From JAHEJX01 sp041605955 (lineage in GTDB: Bacteria > Actinomycetota > Acidimicrobiia > Spongiisociales > UBA5794): 41,727 bases of DNA. The notes under the pieces were generated by a model. It had not been told where the DNA came from, ran no database searches, and was given only the letters and a program-made list of their open reading frames with translations. The stretch is from NCBI GenBank assembly GCA_041605955.1, contig JBFIXI010000032.1, positions 1 through 41,727 of the forward strand, in the 5' to 3' direction. Positions 22,350-30,214 of this stretch are shown here, one piece after another; positions within the stretch are counted from its first letter, which is position 1; every line of letters starts with the position of its first letter. The translations under genes and the position numbers were made by a program.

Positions 22350-23827
22350 GGCGGCACCTCCATGACTCTCCCCACGTTCTTGGGCCGGTCCATGTGGCGG
22401 TGGGATGCCCAAATCGCATCGAGCGCTCGCTTCGGCCCGGGCATGATCGGCGCCGCTTTGGCCGCCACCGTGTCGACATGGACGAGCATCTGTTCAGTCG
22501 TGCACAGCAGCTCGCCGGTGTCTTCGTTGTACATCTCGTGATAGAAGTGGAGCCGCTTGTCGTCGAGGCCGAGGATCTGTGTGGTGAACCGCAGCGGGTC
22601 GTCGAGCAGCGCCTCGCGGCGGTAGTTGATGTGGCTCTCGACGGTGTAGAACGAGTTCTCCGCTGCTCGGTAGCCCTCGTCGTCGCCGATGTAGCGGAAC
22701 AGCGCGTCCGAGGCCCAGCCGAACGCGGTGAGGAAGGCGGCCTCGGTCATGTGGTCGTTGTAGTCGACCCACTCCGGCTCCACCTGGCAGCGGTACAGCT
22801 CGAGGGGGGCGGCGATCTCGTCGCCTACCTTCCAGCGGGCGGCGTTCTGGTCATACCGCCGCGCTTCCCTTTGGGCGTAGATCTTGCCGGCGCCGATGTC
22901 GACGGCGCGCAGCGCTTTCATCACCGCGAGGAGGTAGTCGTCGCGTAGTCGCTCCAACTCTTCGATGGTGCGCTCGCCGGCCTGCGCCTGGGTGCCCTCG
23001 ACCATCGCGTCGATCAGTTCCTCAGTGAGCTCGGGCGCTTCGAGTTTGGTCCACGGCAGCTTCAGCGCCGGGCCGAATTGGCGCAGCATGTGGCGCATGC
23101 CCTGTCGGCCGCCGGCGAGGTGAAATGTCAGGTTGGTTCCCATGGCCGCCCACCTCAGGCCCGGACCGTAGATGATCGAGTCGTCGAGCTCGCCGGTGGT
23201 GGCGTGGCCCTCGCTGACGATGTGGAGTATCTCCCGCCACATCGCTTCCTGCAGGCGGTCCGACAAATGGCCGTCGATCTCGTGGCGCACCCGCAGCGGG
23301 TACATGTCGAGCAAGTCGTAGACGTGTGCGGCCGCGTCGCATGCTTGCTCGGAAGTCCGCTCGCCGCCGACGATCTCGCACAGCGGCAGCAGGTATACCG
23401 GGTTGAAGGGATGGCCGACGACGACGCGCTCCGGGTTGACGCAGTCGGTGGCGAGCTCGGTGACCAGTAGGCCCGAAGTGCTGGTGGCGATGACTACGTC
23501 CGGGGGGGCCGCCGCGTCAATCTCGGCCAACAGCTTCTGCTTCAGCGCAACATCCTCCGGTGCCGACTCCTGGATGAAGTCGGCGGCCGTGCCGACCTCC
23601 TCGATCGACGCCGCCCACTGCAGCCGACCGGGATCGGCGCCTGGGTAGGTTCCGAGCTTGCGAACCGAATGCCAGGCCCGGGCAACTGAGGCCCGCGTCC
23701 GCTCCTCGGCACCTTCGGCCGGGTCCCAAGCGATCACGTCGAGCCCGCGGCCGAGAGCCCGGGCAGCCCATCCCGAGCCGATCACACCGCAACCGACTAT
23801 GCCGAAGGTCGATATGTCACAGCGCAC
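22346..23827 (-). CDS. lcdH: L-carnitine dehydrogenase / betainyl-CoA thioesterase fusion
   Basis: The N-terminal part (residues about 1-330) is a 3-hydroxyacyl-CoA-dehydrogenase fold with an NAD site FGIVGCGVIGSGWAAR, IATSTSGLLVTEL and GHPFNPVYLLPLCEIVGG. The run GMRHMLRQFGPALKLPWTKL is characteristic of L-carnitine dehydrogenases. The C-terminal part (about 345-493) is a hotdog thioesterase: PEWVDYNDHMTEAAFL and SHINYRREALLDDPLRF. Such fusions are known in rhizobia, where they oxidise L-carnitine to 3-dehydrocarnitine and hydrolyse betainyl-CoA. GTG 23827 is chosen since the NAD-binding strand starts 7 residues later; it is 16 bp after the BKACE stop. Confidence 0.9.
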   Translation of the reverse strand: MRCDISTFGIVGCGVIGSGWAARALGRGLDVIAWDPAEGAEERTRASVARAWHSVRKLGTYPGADPGRLQWAASIEEVGTAADFIQESAPEDVALKQKLLAEIDAAAPPDVVIATSTSGLLVTELATDCVNPERVVVGHPFNPVYLLPLCEIVGGERTSEQACDAAAHVYDLLDMYPLRVRHEIDGHLSDRLQEAMWREILHIVSEGHATTGELDDSIIYGPGLRWAAMGTNLTFHLAGGRQGMRHMLRQFGPALKLPWTKLEAPELTEELIDAMVEGTQAQAGERTIEELERLRDDYLLAVMKALRAVDIGAGKIYAQREARRYDQNAARWKVGDEIAAPLELYRCQVEPEWVDYNDHMTEAAFLTAFGWASDALFRYIGDDEGYRAAENSFYTVESHINYRREALLDDPLRFTTQILGLDDKRLHFYHEMYNEDTGELLCTTEQMLVHVDTVAAKAAPIMPGPKRALDAIWASHRHMDRPKNVGRVMEVPP

Positions 23828-23843
23828 TCGAGAGCCCGTGCAT

Positions 23844-24770
23844 CTAGAAGTTGACTGCGTCCAGGCCCTTGAGGTCGAGCCGCTCCCGGGTCTCCTCAGG
23901 AGTTGCCGGCTCGCGAGACAGCTCCCGCAGGATGCGGACGATCTTCTCGACCTGCTCAGCGTTTGACTCGGCCAATTTGCCCTTGCGCAGATAGAGGCCG
24001 TCTTCGAGGCCGACCCGCACGTTGCCGCCCATCGTTGCCCCGGCGGTGACCAGGTCGAACTGGTGGCGGCCACCGCCGAGGATCGACCACTCGATGTCCC
24101 GCCCGAACAGCCGATCGGCCACGGTCTTCATGGCAACGACGTTCTCGATGTCGGGCCCGATGCCGCCGAAGGTGCCCATCACGAACTGCATGAAGATCGG
24201 CGGCTTCACCAATCCCTGATCGGCGAAGTAGGCCAGTGTATAGAGATGCGAGATGTCGTATGCCTCGAACTCGAAACGACACCCGGTTTCCTCGGCGAGC
24301 TCGGTGAGCATGTACTCGATGTCGCCGAAGTTGTTGACGAACGGCTCCCACTTTGTCGACTCGAGGAAGGGCTCCTCCCAGTCGTACTTCCAGCGGCCCT
24401 CATATTTGGGAATCATCTGAAAAAGCCCATAGTTCATGGTGCCCAGGTTGCAGGTCGCCAGCTCGGGACGTAGCTCCTTGATGACCCGCAAGCGTTCCTC
24501 GATGGTCTGTCCGGTGGCCCCGCCGGTGGTTATCGAGATGACGGCGTCGCAGCGGGCCTTGATTCCCGAGCAGTACTCCCGAAAGATCGCCGGGTCGGAC
24601 ACCGGGCGCCCGTCCATCGGGTCGCGGGCGTGGATGTGTATGACCGCGGCGCCGGCCTCGGCGGCGGCAACCGACTGATCGATGTGGTCGTCGATGGTTA
24701 TCGGGATGTCGCTGTTCATAGTGGGGGTATGCGAACCCCCGGTTACAGCACAGGTGACGATGACGCTCAT
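23844..24770 (-). CDS. beta-keto acid cleavage enzyme, probably 3-dehydrocarnitine:acetyl-CoA
   Basis: BKACE proteins condense a beta-keto acid with acetyl-CoA and split it to acetoacetate and a new CoA ester. The 308-residue protein starts SVIVTCAVTGGSHTPTMN, with the zinc ligands in VIHIHARDPMDGRP, followed by ISITTGGATGQTIEERL, LGTMNYGLF and FVMGTFGGIGPD. The C-terminal GGGRHQFDLVTAGATMGG contains further active-site residues. Its position directly before lcdH points to 3-dehydrocarnitine as substrate, giving betainyl-CoA, as CdhC does in Pseudomonas; the sequence alone does not prove the substrate. ATG 24770 follows GGAG by six bases and is the first gene of the operon. Confidence 0.85.
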   Translation of the reverse strand: MSVIVTCAVTGGSHTPTMNSDIPITIDDHIDQSVAAAEAGAAVIHIHARDPMDGRPVSDPAIFREYCSGIKARCDAVISITTGGATGQTIEERLRVIKELRPELATCNLGTMNYGLFQMIPKYEGRWKYDWEEPFLESTKWEPFVNNFGDIEYMLTELAEETGCRFEFEAYDISHLYTLAYFADQGLVKPPIFMQFVMGTFGGIGPDIENVVAMKTVADRLFGRDIEWSILGGGRHQFDLVTAGATMGGNVRVGLEDGLYLRKGKLAESNAEQVEKIVRILRELSREPATPEETRERLDLKGLDAVNF

Positions 24771-24795
24771 GGTGGCTCCAGCCGCTCGGTTCGCA

Positions 24796-24848
24796 CCGTC
24801 TGTTGTGCTTACAGGAGCGATTGTCCCGCTTGTAAGCACAACAGACGG
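24796..24848. promoter_or_regulatory. 18-bp-arm perfect inverted repeat in the carnitine/iclR divergent region
   Basis: Arms 24796-24813 and 24831-24848 are perfect reverse complements of 18 bp separated by 17 bp; AGCG/CGCT inside the spacer could extend the pairing. It starts 26 bp upstream of the BKACE start codon. It may be an operator bound by two dimers, or a hairpin in the operon leader mRNA. Confidence 0.75.
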
Positions 24849-24864
24849 CTCAACAACGTCTGCG

Positions 24865-24896
24865 TTCCGTAATACGGAATGTTCTGCTATACAGAA
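24865..24896. promoter_or_regulatory. two tandem IclR-type operator dyads
   Basis: TTCCG-TAATA-CGGAA (24865-24879) and TTCTG-CTATA-CAGAA (24882-24896) share a 5-5-5 inverted-repeat design, with centres 17 bp apart. They lie between the divergent BKACE and IclR genes. IclR proteins often bind pairs of such dyads as dimers of dimers, so the site probably serves autoregulation and control of the operon. Confidence 0.7.
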
Positions 24897-24942
24897 TGCG
24901 GTCAATGTAGAGGCCGCCATTGACGAGTGTCAACGGATTCTG

Positions 24943-25704
24943 ATGGGCAAGCACGATTCAATTCAGTCGGTGGAGCGGGCGTTTGCCGCGCTGCGGGCTA
25001 TCAGCCGGCACGGGGCTGCAGTGCCGCTGGCGGTGATCGCCTCCGAGACCGGGCTGCCCAAGAGCACGGTCAGTCGCCTCCTTTCGACGATGGTTGGCAT
25101 CGGCGCAGTCGAGGCCGCCGGCGGCGGCCGCTACTCGATCGGTCCCCAGATGCGTGCCATCGTGCAGCCTGCAGTGGGTATTGCCGAGCTGACGGCGCTG
25201 GCCCGGCCCTACTTGCGGGAGCTCGTCGACGCGGTCGGCGAGGATGCCGGGCTGGCGATCGCCGACGGGACGTGGGTGCTGTACGTGGATCAGGTGCAGA
25301 GCTCCCATCCCGTTCAGGTGCAGGATTGGTCGGGGCAGCGGTTCCGGGCGCATACGACGGCAGCCGGTTACATCCTGCTCGGCCTGCTTCCCGAGGCCGA
25401 TCTGGCCGAGTTCTTGACCAGCGATCTCGTTGGGCCGACGCGGTTCACCGTCACCGATCCGGTCGAGTTGCGGTCACTGATCGACGCGGCTCGGGCAGCC
25501 GGTTTCGCATGGACCTATGAAGCTTGGGCCGAGGGCATCAACGGTGCGGCCGCGCCGATCTGTAACTCCGCCGGGTCGGTGGTTGGGGCGATCAACCTCT
25601 ACGGCCCCAGCTATCGCTTCCCGGCCGGGAACGAAGCGGCCATCACCGAGCTGCTGGTCACCACGGCCGGCCAGATATCCCACCATCTCGGGGGCCCGCA
25701 GTGA
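24943..25704 (+). CDS. IclR-family transcriptional regulator
   Basis: The 253-residue protein has the N-terminal winged helix-turn-helix (SIQSVERAFAALRAI, then PLAVIASETGLPKSTVSRLL with the recognition helix) in residues about 5-65. The effector domain follows, with RPYLRELVDAVGEDAGLAI, GQRFRAHTTAAGYILL and GINGAAAPICNSAGSVVGAINLYG. ATG 24943 is preferred because the conserved domain starts right there and it leaves the operator dyads outside the gene. It is divergent from the carnitine operon and most likely controls it in response to a pathway intermediate. Carnitine regulators known to me in Pseudomonas are AraC-type, so this would be a different solution. Confidence 0.88.
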   Translation: MGKHDSIQSVERAFAALRAISRHGAAVPLAVIASETGLPKSTVSRLLSTMVGIGAVEAAGGGRYSIGPQMRAIVQPAVGIAELTALARPYLRELVDAVGEDAGLAIADGTWVLYVDQVQSSHPVQVQDWSGQRFRAHTTAAGYILLGLLPEADLAEFLTSDLVGPTRFTVTDPVELRSLIDAARAAGFAWTYEAWAEGINGAAAPICNSAGSVVGAINLYGPSYRFPAGNEAAITELLVTTAGQISHHLGGPQ

Positions 25705-25757
25705 GGCTGGGCGCAGTGAGGCTGGGCGCAGTGAGGCTGGGGTAGTGAGGATGGGCG
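25698..25757. repeat. 15-bp tandem repeats at the iclR 3' end
   Basis: GCAGTGAGGCTGGGC occurs at 25698 and 25713, with near copies at 25728 and 25743. The first copy contains the iclR stop codon (TGA). It probably arose by slippage; no function is evident. Confidence 0.85.
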
Positions 25758-25823
25758 GGGGCGTCACCGTCCCAGCGGGCTAGCGGGGCGTCCTCGTACA
25801 GCCGGCGCGGAGCGCTTGATCGA

Positions 25824-26700
25824 TCAGCCGATCAGCGCCCGCGATCGGGGGGCGAGCGGCGTGAGGTCGCCGTCCTGATTCGTACCGGTGTCGGGGGGTG
25901 GCGGCGGCGTCCCGGGCCGGCGGGTGGCCACGGCGGCTGCGATCGCCACCAGGGGAACCGCGATCTGCAACAGATAGACGTGGATTCCCATCAGGATGTA
26001 GCCGCCGCCGTACCCGAGATAGTCGCCTCCGAGGTAGCCGCCGTCGTAGGCCATGCTGACCAGGGTGGTCAGGGCCACCGCGATCTCAGCGAGGACGACC
26101 AACGCCCATCGACCAAATCGGGCGCTTAGGGGCTCCCGCGCTGGCCGCGGGGCGCGAGATGGCGCCACTGCGAGCAACGAGGCCGCGACTCCGGCCAGCA
26201 CGAGGGCGACGATCCAGTCGAGGTGGGCTCCCTCGATCCAGTACCAGGTGTGGTCTTCCGTGAGGCTCAGTGCCAGTGGAACTGCCAGGTTGGCGATCAG
26301 TAGTGGCAGGCCGGCAAGTCACTGCCGGCGTACCCCGGCCAAGCCAGAGATGCCCGCGATCACGCCGGCGATGATGAAGCCAAACCCTAGCTCTCGGCTC
26401 GGGCTGGTCTGTCTCCACATGACGCCGCCGACATCGCGCTCAGCGGCCAGCGCCAGCTCGAAACCGGCGCTCCCTGTCGGCGCTACCAACTCGGCTCCGA
26501 CTTGGACCGGCAGTGGCAGATCGGAGCCGATGCCGCCCGTGACTGTGTCTAGGCAAGCAGTGCACGAGAAGGGGTCGGGCCCCATCGGCCTCATCGTGTC
26601 CCAGCTGTACTTATCGAGTCGCTCGGTGGGAACGAACAGCATGAGGCCGGCACCCACCACGGCTGCGGCCAGCCACCCAGAACCGGAGAAGACCTCGCAT
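25824..26700 (-). pseudogene. membrane protein gene broken by a frameshift and an in-frame TGA
   Basis: ATG 26700 sits behind a strong GGGAGG ribosome site and encodes MRGLLRFW; removing one G of the GGG run at 26676-26678 would continue as WLAAAVVGAGLMLFVP, a natural first membrane helix. The frame then runs on to a TGA at 26319-26321 and, past it, continues in the same frame with further helices (LAGLPLLIANLAVPLALSL, ALVLAGVAASLLAVA) to 25824. The intact product would be about 290 residues with five or so helices and an external loop containing SCTACLD. I do not recognise the family. Real decay or assembly errors would both explain it. Confidence 0.65.
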
Positions 26701-26798
26701 CAGAGACCTCCCTATGAAGGTCGTGCCCAGATGGCGCGGCTCTAACGGTGCTGCGCGCCAGTCGCTGCTGGTAAAGGAAATCGGCCCGATTGCGGGTG

Positions 26799-27968
26799 CT
26801 ATTCGTCGAGGAGGCGAATCACCAGCCCGCTGGGAAGCTTCGGAGCAAACCATGTCGATTTGGGTGGCATCGCCCGACCCGAATCGGCGATCGCCATCAC
26901 GTCCTGAACCGACGTGGGGAAGGGAAGGAACCACGCATCGCAGTCGAGCCCGGCCAGCCGCTGGTGCTCGAGGTCGGCGGCGAACCGCAGCCGCCGGTCT
27001 TGACGCGGATTGATGATCCCGAACACTGGCTCCAGTATCAGATTCTGCAGCAGATTCACATCGAGCGCTCGATACGAGTCGGTGGGTACGCGGGCGCGGT
27101 CGATGCGGAGCCTGAAGAAGGCTTCCCCTATGCCGACTCCGAACTCGTGACGAGCGCGGGGCCGCGCCTCGACTTCACTGACCTCCTCGAGGTGATGCTC
27201 GGCACGCAACCTGGCGACTATCGAGGCGTGATCGATTTGCGGATCAACGACACAGCGGGCGAACGCCCGCAAGCGCAGCTGATCGCCGGCAAACAGCCCG
27301 GCAGGAAGATGTGGATCCATGCGACCTTCCTCGGCTGCCACCGCCGAAGCAGCTGCCAGCCGGTGGTGGCCATCGGTGATGTAGAGCATCGCATCGAACG
27401 ATTGGCACAGCTGGCGGGCCGCATCGCCCTCGATCGCCCACAGTGAGTGGGCGAAGCCGTCGGCAGCGACGAAGCTGTAGTCGGCATCGCGGTCGGTCTC
27501 GGCAGATAGCGCCGGGGCGACGCCATTGTGGGGACGATGCGCCAAAGCCACCGGGTTGCCGTAGATGCGGGTGGTGCGCATGTAGTTCGCCATCTTCCGT
27601 TCGAGCTTGCTGATCGTGGTCTCATGTCGCCGCACCAGGCCGGAGTCGTACGCAGCAATCGACACATCGGCGATGAGGCCCGTGGTCAGCATGTCTCCTT
27701 TGGCGATCTGATAGGCGAACACTGCGGGCCCGACCGGGCGGAGCACCCCTTCGCGGCGACACGTGTCGAGCCACTCCATCGCCTCCTCGTGCGAGCTGCC
27801 TGCGCCGCGACCGACGACATGCCGGAAGCTGAGCGGGTCGAGGCGGGCAGCTTCTCTCTGGTCGGGAGACAACATCGAGACCGGCGGGCCGACTACTCGA
27901 TGAGCCAACTCGGGTGCCGGGACGTAGCTGGAGAATGGCTCGAGGAGTGCGGTCATGGGGGCCATCAT
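26799..27968 (-). CDS. DUF1015 family protein
   Basis: The 389-residue protein has the DUF1015 layout: an N-terminal FSSYVPAPELAHRV segment, DPLSFRHVV, a kinase-like HETTISKLERKMANYM region, and the strongly conserved YITDGHHRLAAASAVA in the middle. The C-terminus ends KSTWFAPKLPSGLVIRLL, again typical (PPKSTWF). The family is related to the ParB/SerK fold, and some members are free-serine kinases, so a phosphotransfer role is possible but unproven. ATG 27968 or the adjacent ATG 27965 is likely; a -10-like TAGAGT lies about 16 bp upstream. It is unrelated to its neighbours. Confidence 0.85.
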   Translation of the reverse strand: MMAPMTALLEPFSSYVPAPELAHRVVGPPVSMLSPDQREAARLDPLSFRHVVGRGAGSSHEEAMEWLDTCRREGVLRPVGPAVFAYQIAKGDMLTTGLIADVSIAAYDSGLVRRHETTISKLERKMANYMRTTRIYGNPVALAHRPHNGVAPALSAETDRDADYSFVAADGFAHSLWAIEGDAARQLCQSFDAMLYITDGHHRLAAASAVAAEEGRMDPHLPAGLFAGDQLRLRAFARCVVDPQIDHASIVARLRAEHHLEEVSEVEARPRARHEFGVGIGEAFFRLRIDRARVPTDSYRALDVNLLQNLILEPVFGIINPRQDRRLRFAADLEHQRLAGLDCDAWFLPFPTSVQDVMAIADSGRAMPPKSTWFAPKLPSGLVIRLLDE

Positions 27969-27999
27969 GGCAGAGCGGCCTGGCACTCTATCTGGGCCT

Positions 28000-28039
28000 C
28001 TCTGCCTGGGCACCTCTGCCTGGGCACCTCTGCCTGGGC
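28000..28039. repeat. 14-bp tandem repeats upstream of the DUF1015 gene
   Basis: CTCTGCCTGGGCAC is repeated at 28000 and 28014 with a partial third copy at 28028-28039; a degenerate copy precedes at about 27985. It lies between the DUF1015 start and the stop of the upstream small membrane gene. Confidence 0.85.
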
Positions 28040-28062
28040 CATCTCACATCCGTGCTCCGACG

Positions 28063-28347
28063 CTACGCCAACACCGCTGTGAAGGTGAGCGCGAGGGCGC
28101 ACGACCACACGACCGCGACGCTCAGCCAGAAGCGAGCCAGCGATGCGCCGGTCGCGGAGGTGCGCATCCACCAAAACCCTCGGAGCGCGGCCGCACTGGC
28201 CACCGCGGCCGCAGTGAACAGAAGCACTGCGATCGGTCTCGGGTCGAAGTAGCTCGCTTGGTCGGAGATGACCCTGATGAGCAGCCAAACCATACCAACC
28301 CACATGGCTGCGAGCAGGAACACTGCCACATTCACCATGACTCTCAT
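28063..28347 (-). CDS. small membrane protein of unknown function
   Basis: About 94 residues with three hydrophobic helices: VNVAVFLLAAMWVGMVWLLI, IAVLLFTAAAVASAAALRGF and FWLSVAVVWSCALALTFTAV. I do not recognise it. ATG 28347 is the first in-frame ATG close to the first helix, but the preceding 70 nt also read as plausible protein, so the start could be an upstream non-ATG codon. It follows the ThDP enzyme gene on the same strand, with about 97 bp between this ATG and that stop. Confidence 0.55.
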   Translation of the reverse strand: MRVMVNVAVFLLAAMWVGMVWLLIRVISDQASYFDPRPIAVLLFTAAAVASAAALRGFWWMRTSATGASLARFWLSVAVVWSCALALTFTAVLA

Positions 28348-28444
28348 CAGCTGGGATGCCAGTCGTATCCCTTCTTCGTATCGACGGACCGGGGGGATGG
28401 CGGCGATGTTGTCTCCGACAACTGCTTTGGTCGCAGCACCGCGA

Positions 28445-30034
28445 TCAAAGCAGCCAGTCCGCGCCCTCGTGTACCTCGATGATCGTGGGACGATCAGCGT
28501 GGAGGGCCGCCTCCAACGCCGCCTCGAGCTCGGGGCCGTCTCCGGGTTGCACGCCATGACAGCGCATGGCAGTCGCCAGGTCCATGAAGTCGGGGTTGAC
28601 GCCGTCGACCCCGATGCGGGCGATGCCCTTGTTCTTCATATCGCCGCGAATCTGCTGGTAGCCGTCGTTGTTCCAGAGGACGATGGGGATCGGCAAGCCC
28701 AGCTCGGCGCCGGTGATGAGCTCCTGCACTGTGAACATGAAGCCACCATCGCCCGCCAGAGCCATCACGGGTCGCTCGGGCATCGCCAGCTTGGCGCCGA
28801 TGGCGCCCGGCAGCGCCGGCCCCAGCGTGCAGAAACCGGCCGGGTAGAGCCATTGCCGCTCGCCGTAGACGGGAAATCCCCATGATCCGGTGTACCCCAG
28901 CTGGGTCATGTCGACGGATATGATCGTGTCTCGGGGAGCGGCCCGGCGCAGTGCGCTCAGGAGGCGGAGATGCTGCCGCTGGCGGAAGCTCACGTCGGAG
29001 GTGGCGGCAGCTCGGATCTCGGCGATCTCGCTCTCTCGGCTCGGATGTGATGGCGCATCCTCCAGGGCGGCACGCAGGGCAGCGACGCTGCGTCGGGCGT
29101 CACCGACGATGCCGATCTTCGTCGTGTATAGATCGTCCATCTTGGCGGGATCGATGTCGATCCGGATCAGGTCGCCGGCCAGCTCCAGCTTGGGTCCGGC
29201 GAAGTGATCGGTGTGACCGATCTCGGTGCCAACGGCCAGGACCACTTCGGCGGCGGTGATGGCGCGTTGCACGGTCGCCAGGCTGACGGTGGTGCCGAGG
29301 TTGAGGGCGTGATCGTCTGGGATGACCCCCTTGCCGCCATTCGTGGTGACCACGGCGGCCTGGATCTGCTCTGCAATGGCTTGGAGGTCTTGGCCGGCCC
29401 CCCGGGCGCCGCCGCCTATGTAGACCAGGGGTGAGCGGGCCGTTGCGAGGAGCTCGGCGGCGGCGGCGATGGCGGCTTCCTCCGGTTCCGCAGGTGCCTG
29501 GGGAGGGGAGGCTCCCCATCCGTTGCCGGCCTCCATGGCGAGCACGTCGAGCGGGATCGTGATGTGCACGGGTCGCGGTCTGGCGGCGGCGAACACCTCG
29601 AATGCCCGCCCGATGAGGCCAGGCAGTTCGCTGGGCGTCTGTGCCAGCGCGCTGAAGGCTGTGATCGGATCGGTGACGGCGGGCTGGTCGGTGATCTCGT
29701 GGAGCATTCCCCAGCCCTTGCCGAGGGTGTCGACCGGAGGTGAGCTCGAGATCACCAACATCGGGACCGAGTCGGCGTACGCCTGGCCGAGCGGTGTCGC
29801 CAGGTTGGTGACGCCGGGCCCGGTGATGACCAGGCACACCCCGGGTCGCCCGGAGGCGCGGGCGTACCCGTCGGCCATGAAGCCCCCGCCCATCTCGTTG
29901 CGAGGCTGGATATGGCGAATCGAGCTGTTGCCGAGGCCGCGATAGAGCTCGAGGGTATGCACCCCGGGTATGCCGAAGACCGTGTCGACGCCGTAGTCCT
30001 CCAGCAGGCCGATGATCGCTTCGCCGGTTCTCAT
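28445..30034 (-). CDS. thiamine-diphosphate-dependent enzyme, acetolactate synthase-like
   Basis: The 529-residue protein has the three domains of the family: a PYR domain with the catalytic Glu in IQPRNEMGGGFMADGYAR, a central domain (SPLVYIGGGARGAGQDL), and a PP domain with the ThDP motif ALAGDGGFMFTVQEL through IVLWNNDGYQQIR. The N-terminus GIPGVHTLELYRGL resembles proteins annotated as 5-guanidino-2-oxopentanoate decarboxylase (AruI), which suggests 2-oxo acid decarboxylation, but the genes around it give no support for arginine breakdown. No small regulatory subunit follows, so true acetolactate synthase is unlikely. A TACGAT -10 box lies nine bases before the ATG. Confidence 0.85.
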   Translation of the reverse strand: MRTGEAIIGLLEDYGVDTVFGIPGVHTLELYRGLGNSSIRHIQPRNEMGGGFMADGYARASGRPGVCLVITGPGVTNLATPLGQAYADSVPMLVISSSPPVDTLGKGWGMLHEITDQPAVTDPITAFSALAQTPSELPGLIGRAFEVFAAARPRPVHITIPLDVLAMEAGNGWGASPPQAPAEPEEAAIAAAAELLATARSPLVYIGGGARGAGQDLQAIAEQIQAAVVTTNGGKGVIPDDHALNLGTTVSLATVQRAITAAEVVLAVGTEIGHTDHFAGPKLELAGDLIRIDIDPAKMDDLYTTKIGIVGDARRSVAALRAALEDAPSHPSRESEIAEIRAAATSDVSFRQRQHLRLLSALRRAAPRDTIISVDMTQLGYTGSWGFPVYGERQWLYPAGFCTLGPALPGAIGAKLAMPERPVMALAGDGGFMFTVQELITGAELGLPIPIVLWNNDGYQQIRGDMKNKGIARIGVDGVNPDFMDLATAMRCHGVQPGDGPELEAALEAALHADRPTIIEVHEGADWLL

Positions 30035-30043
30035 CCCGCCGGG

Positions 30044-30049
30044 ATCGTA
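30044..30049 (-). promoter_or_regulatory. -10 box (TACGAT) 9 nt before the ThDP enzyme start
   Basis: On the minus strand TACGAT is followed by nine bases and ATG, implying a leaderless or very short leader. The rest of 30050-30214 shows no gene I can support. Confidence 0.5.
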
Positions 30050-30214
30050 GCTGTCAACCCGTCACGCCAAGCTCGCAAGCGGGCCGGCGGGGAGGTACCG
30101 CCCCCGATTAGCTCTCCGTCTGGGCTCATGAATGGCCACGGGCGGCATCGAGGGCGCGCCGCGGATCACGATCGCCGCCGTCAGCGTGGCGGCAAGCCGG
30201 GGTGACTTCACATT

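Noticed and set aside
26319..26321. In-frame TGA in the membrane protein gene as a second selenocysteine codon
   Set aside because: It lies next to a membrane helix (RRQ-TGA-LAGLPLL) with no redox motif, the downstream sequence lacks a GGUC-loop hairpin, and the same gene carries a frameshift, so decay or error is simpler.
28445..30034. Calling the ThDP enzyme acetolactate synthase (ilvB)
   Set aside because: No ilvN or ilvC is adjacent and the N-terminus resembles AruI-type decarboxylases more closely.
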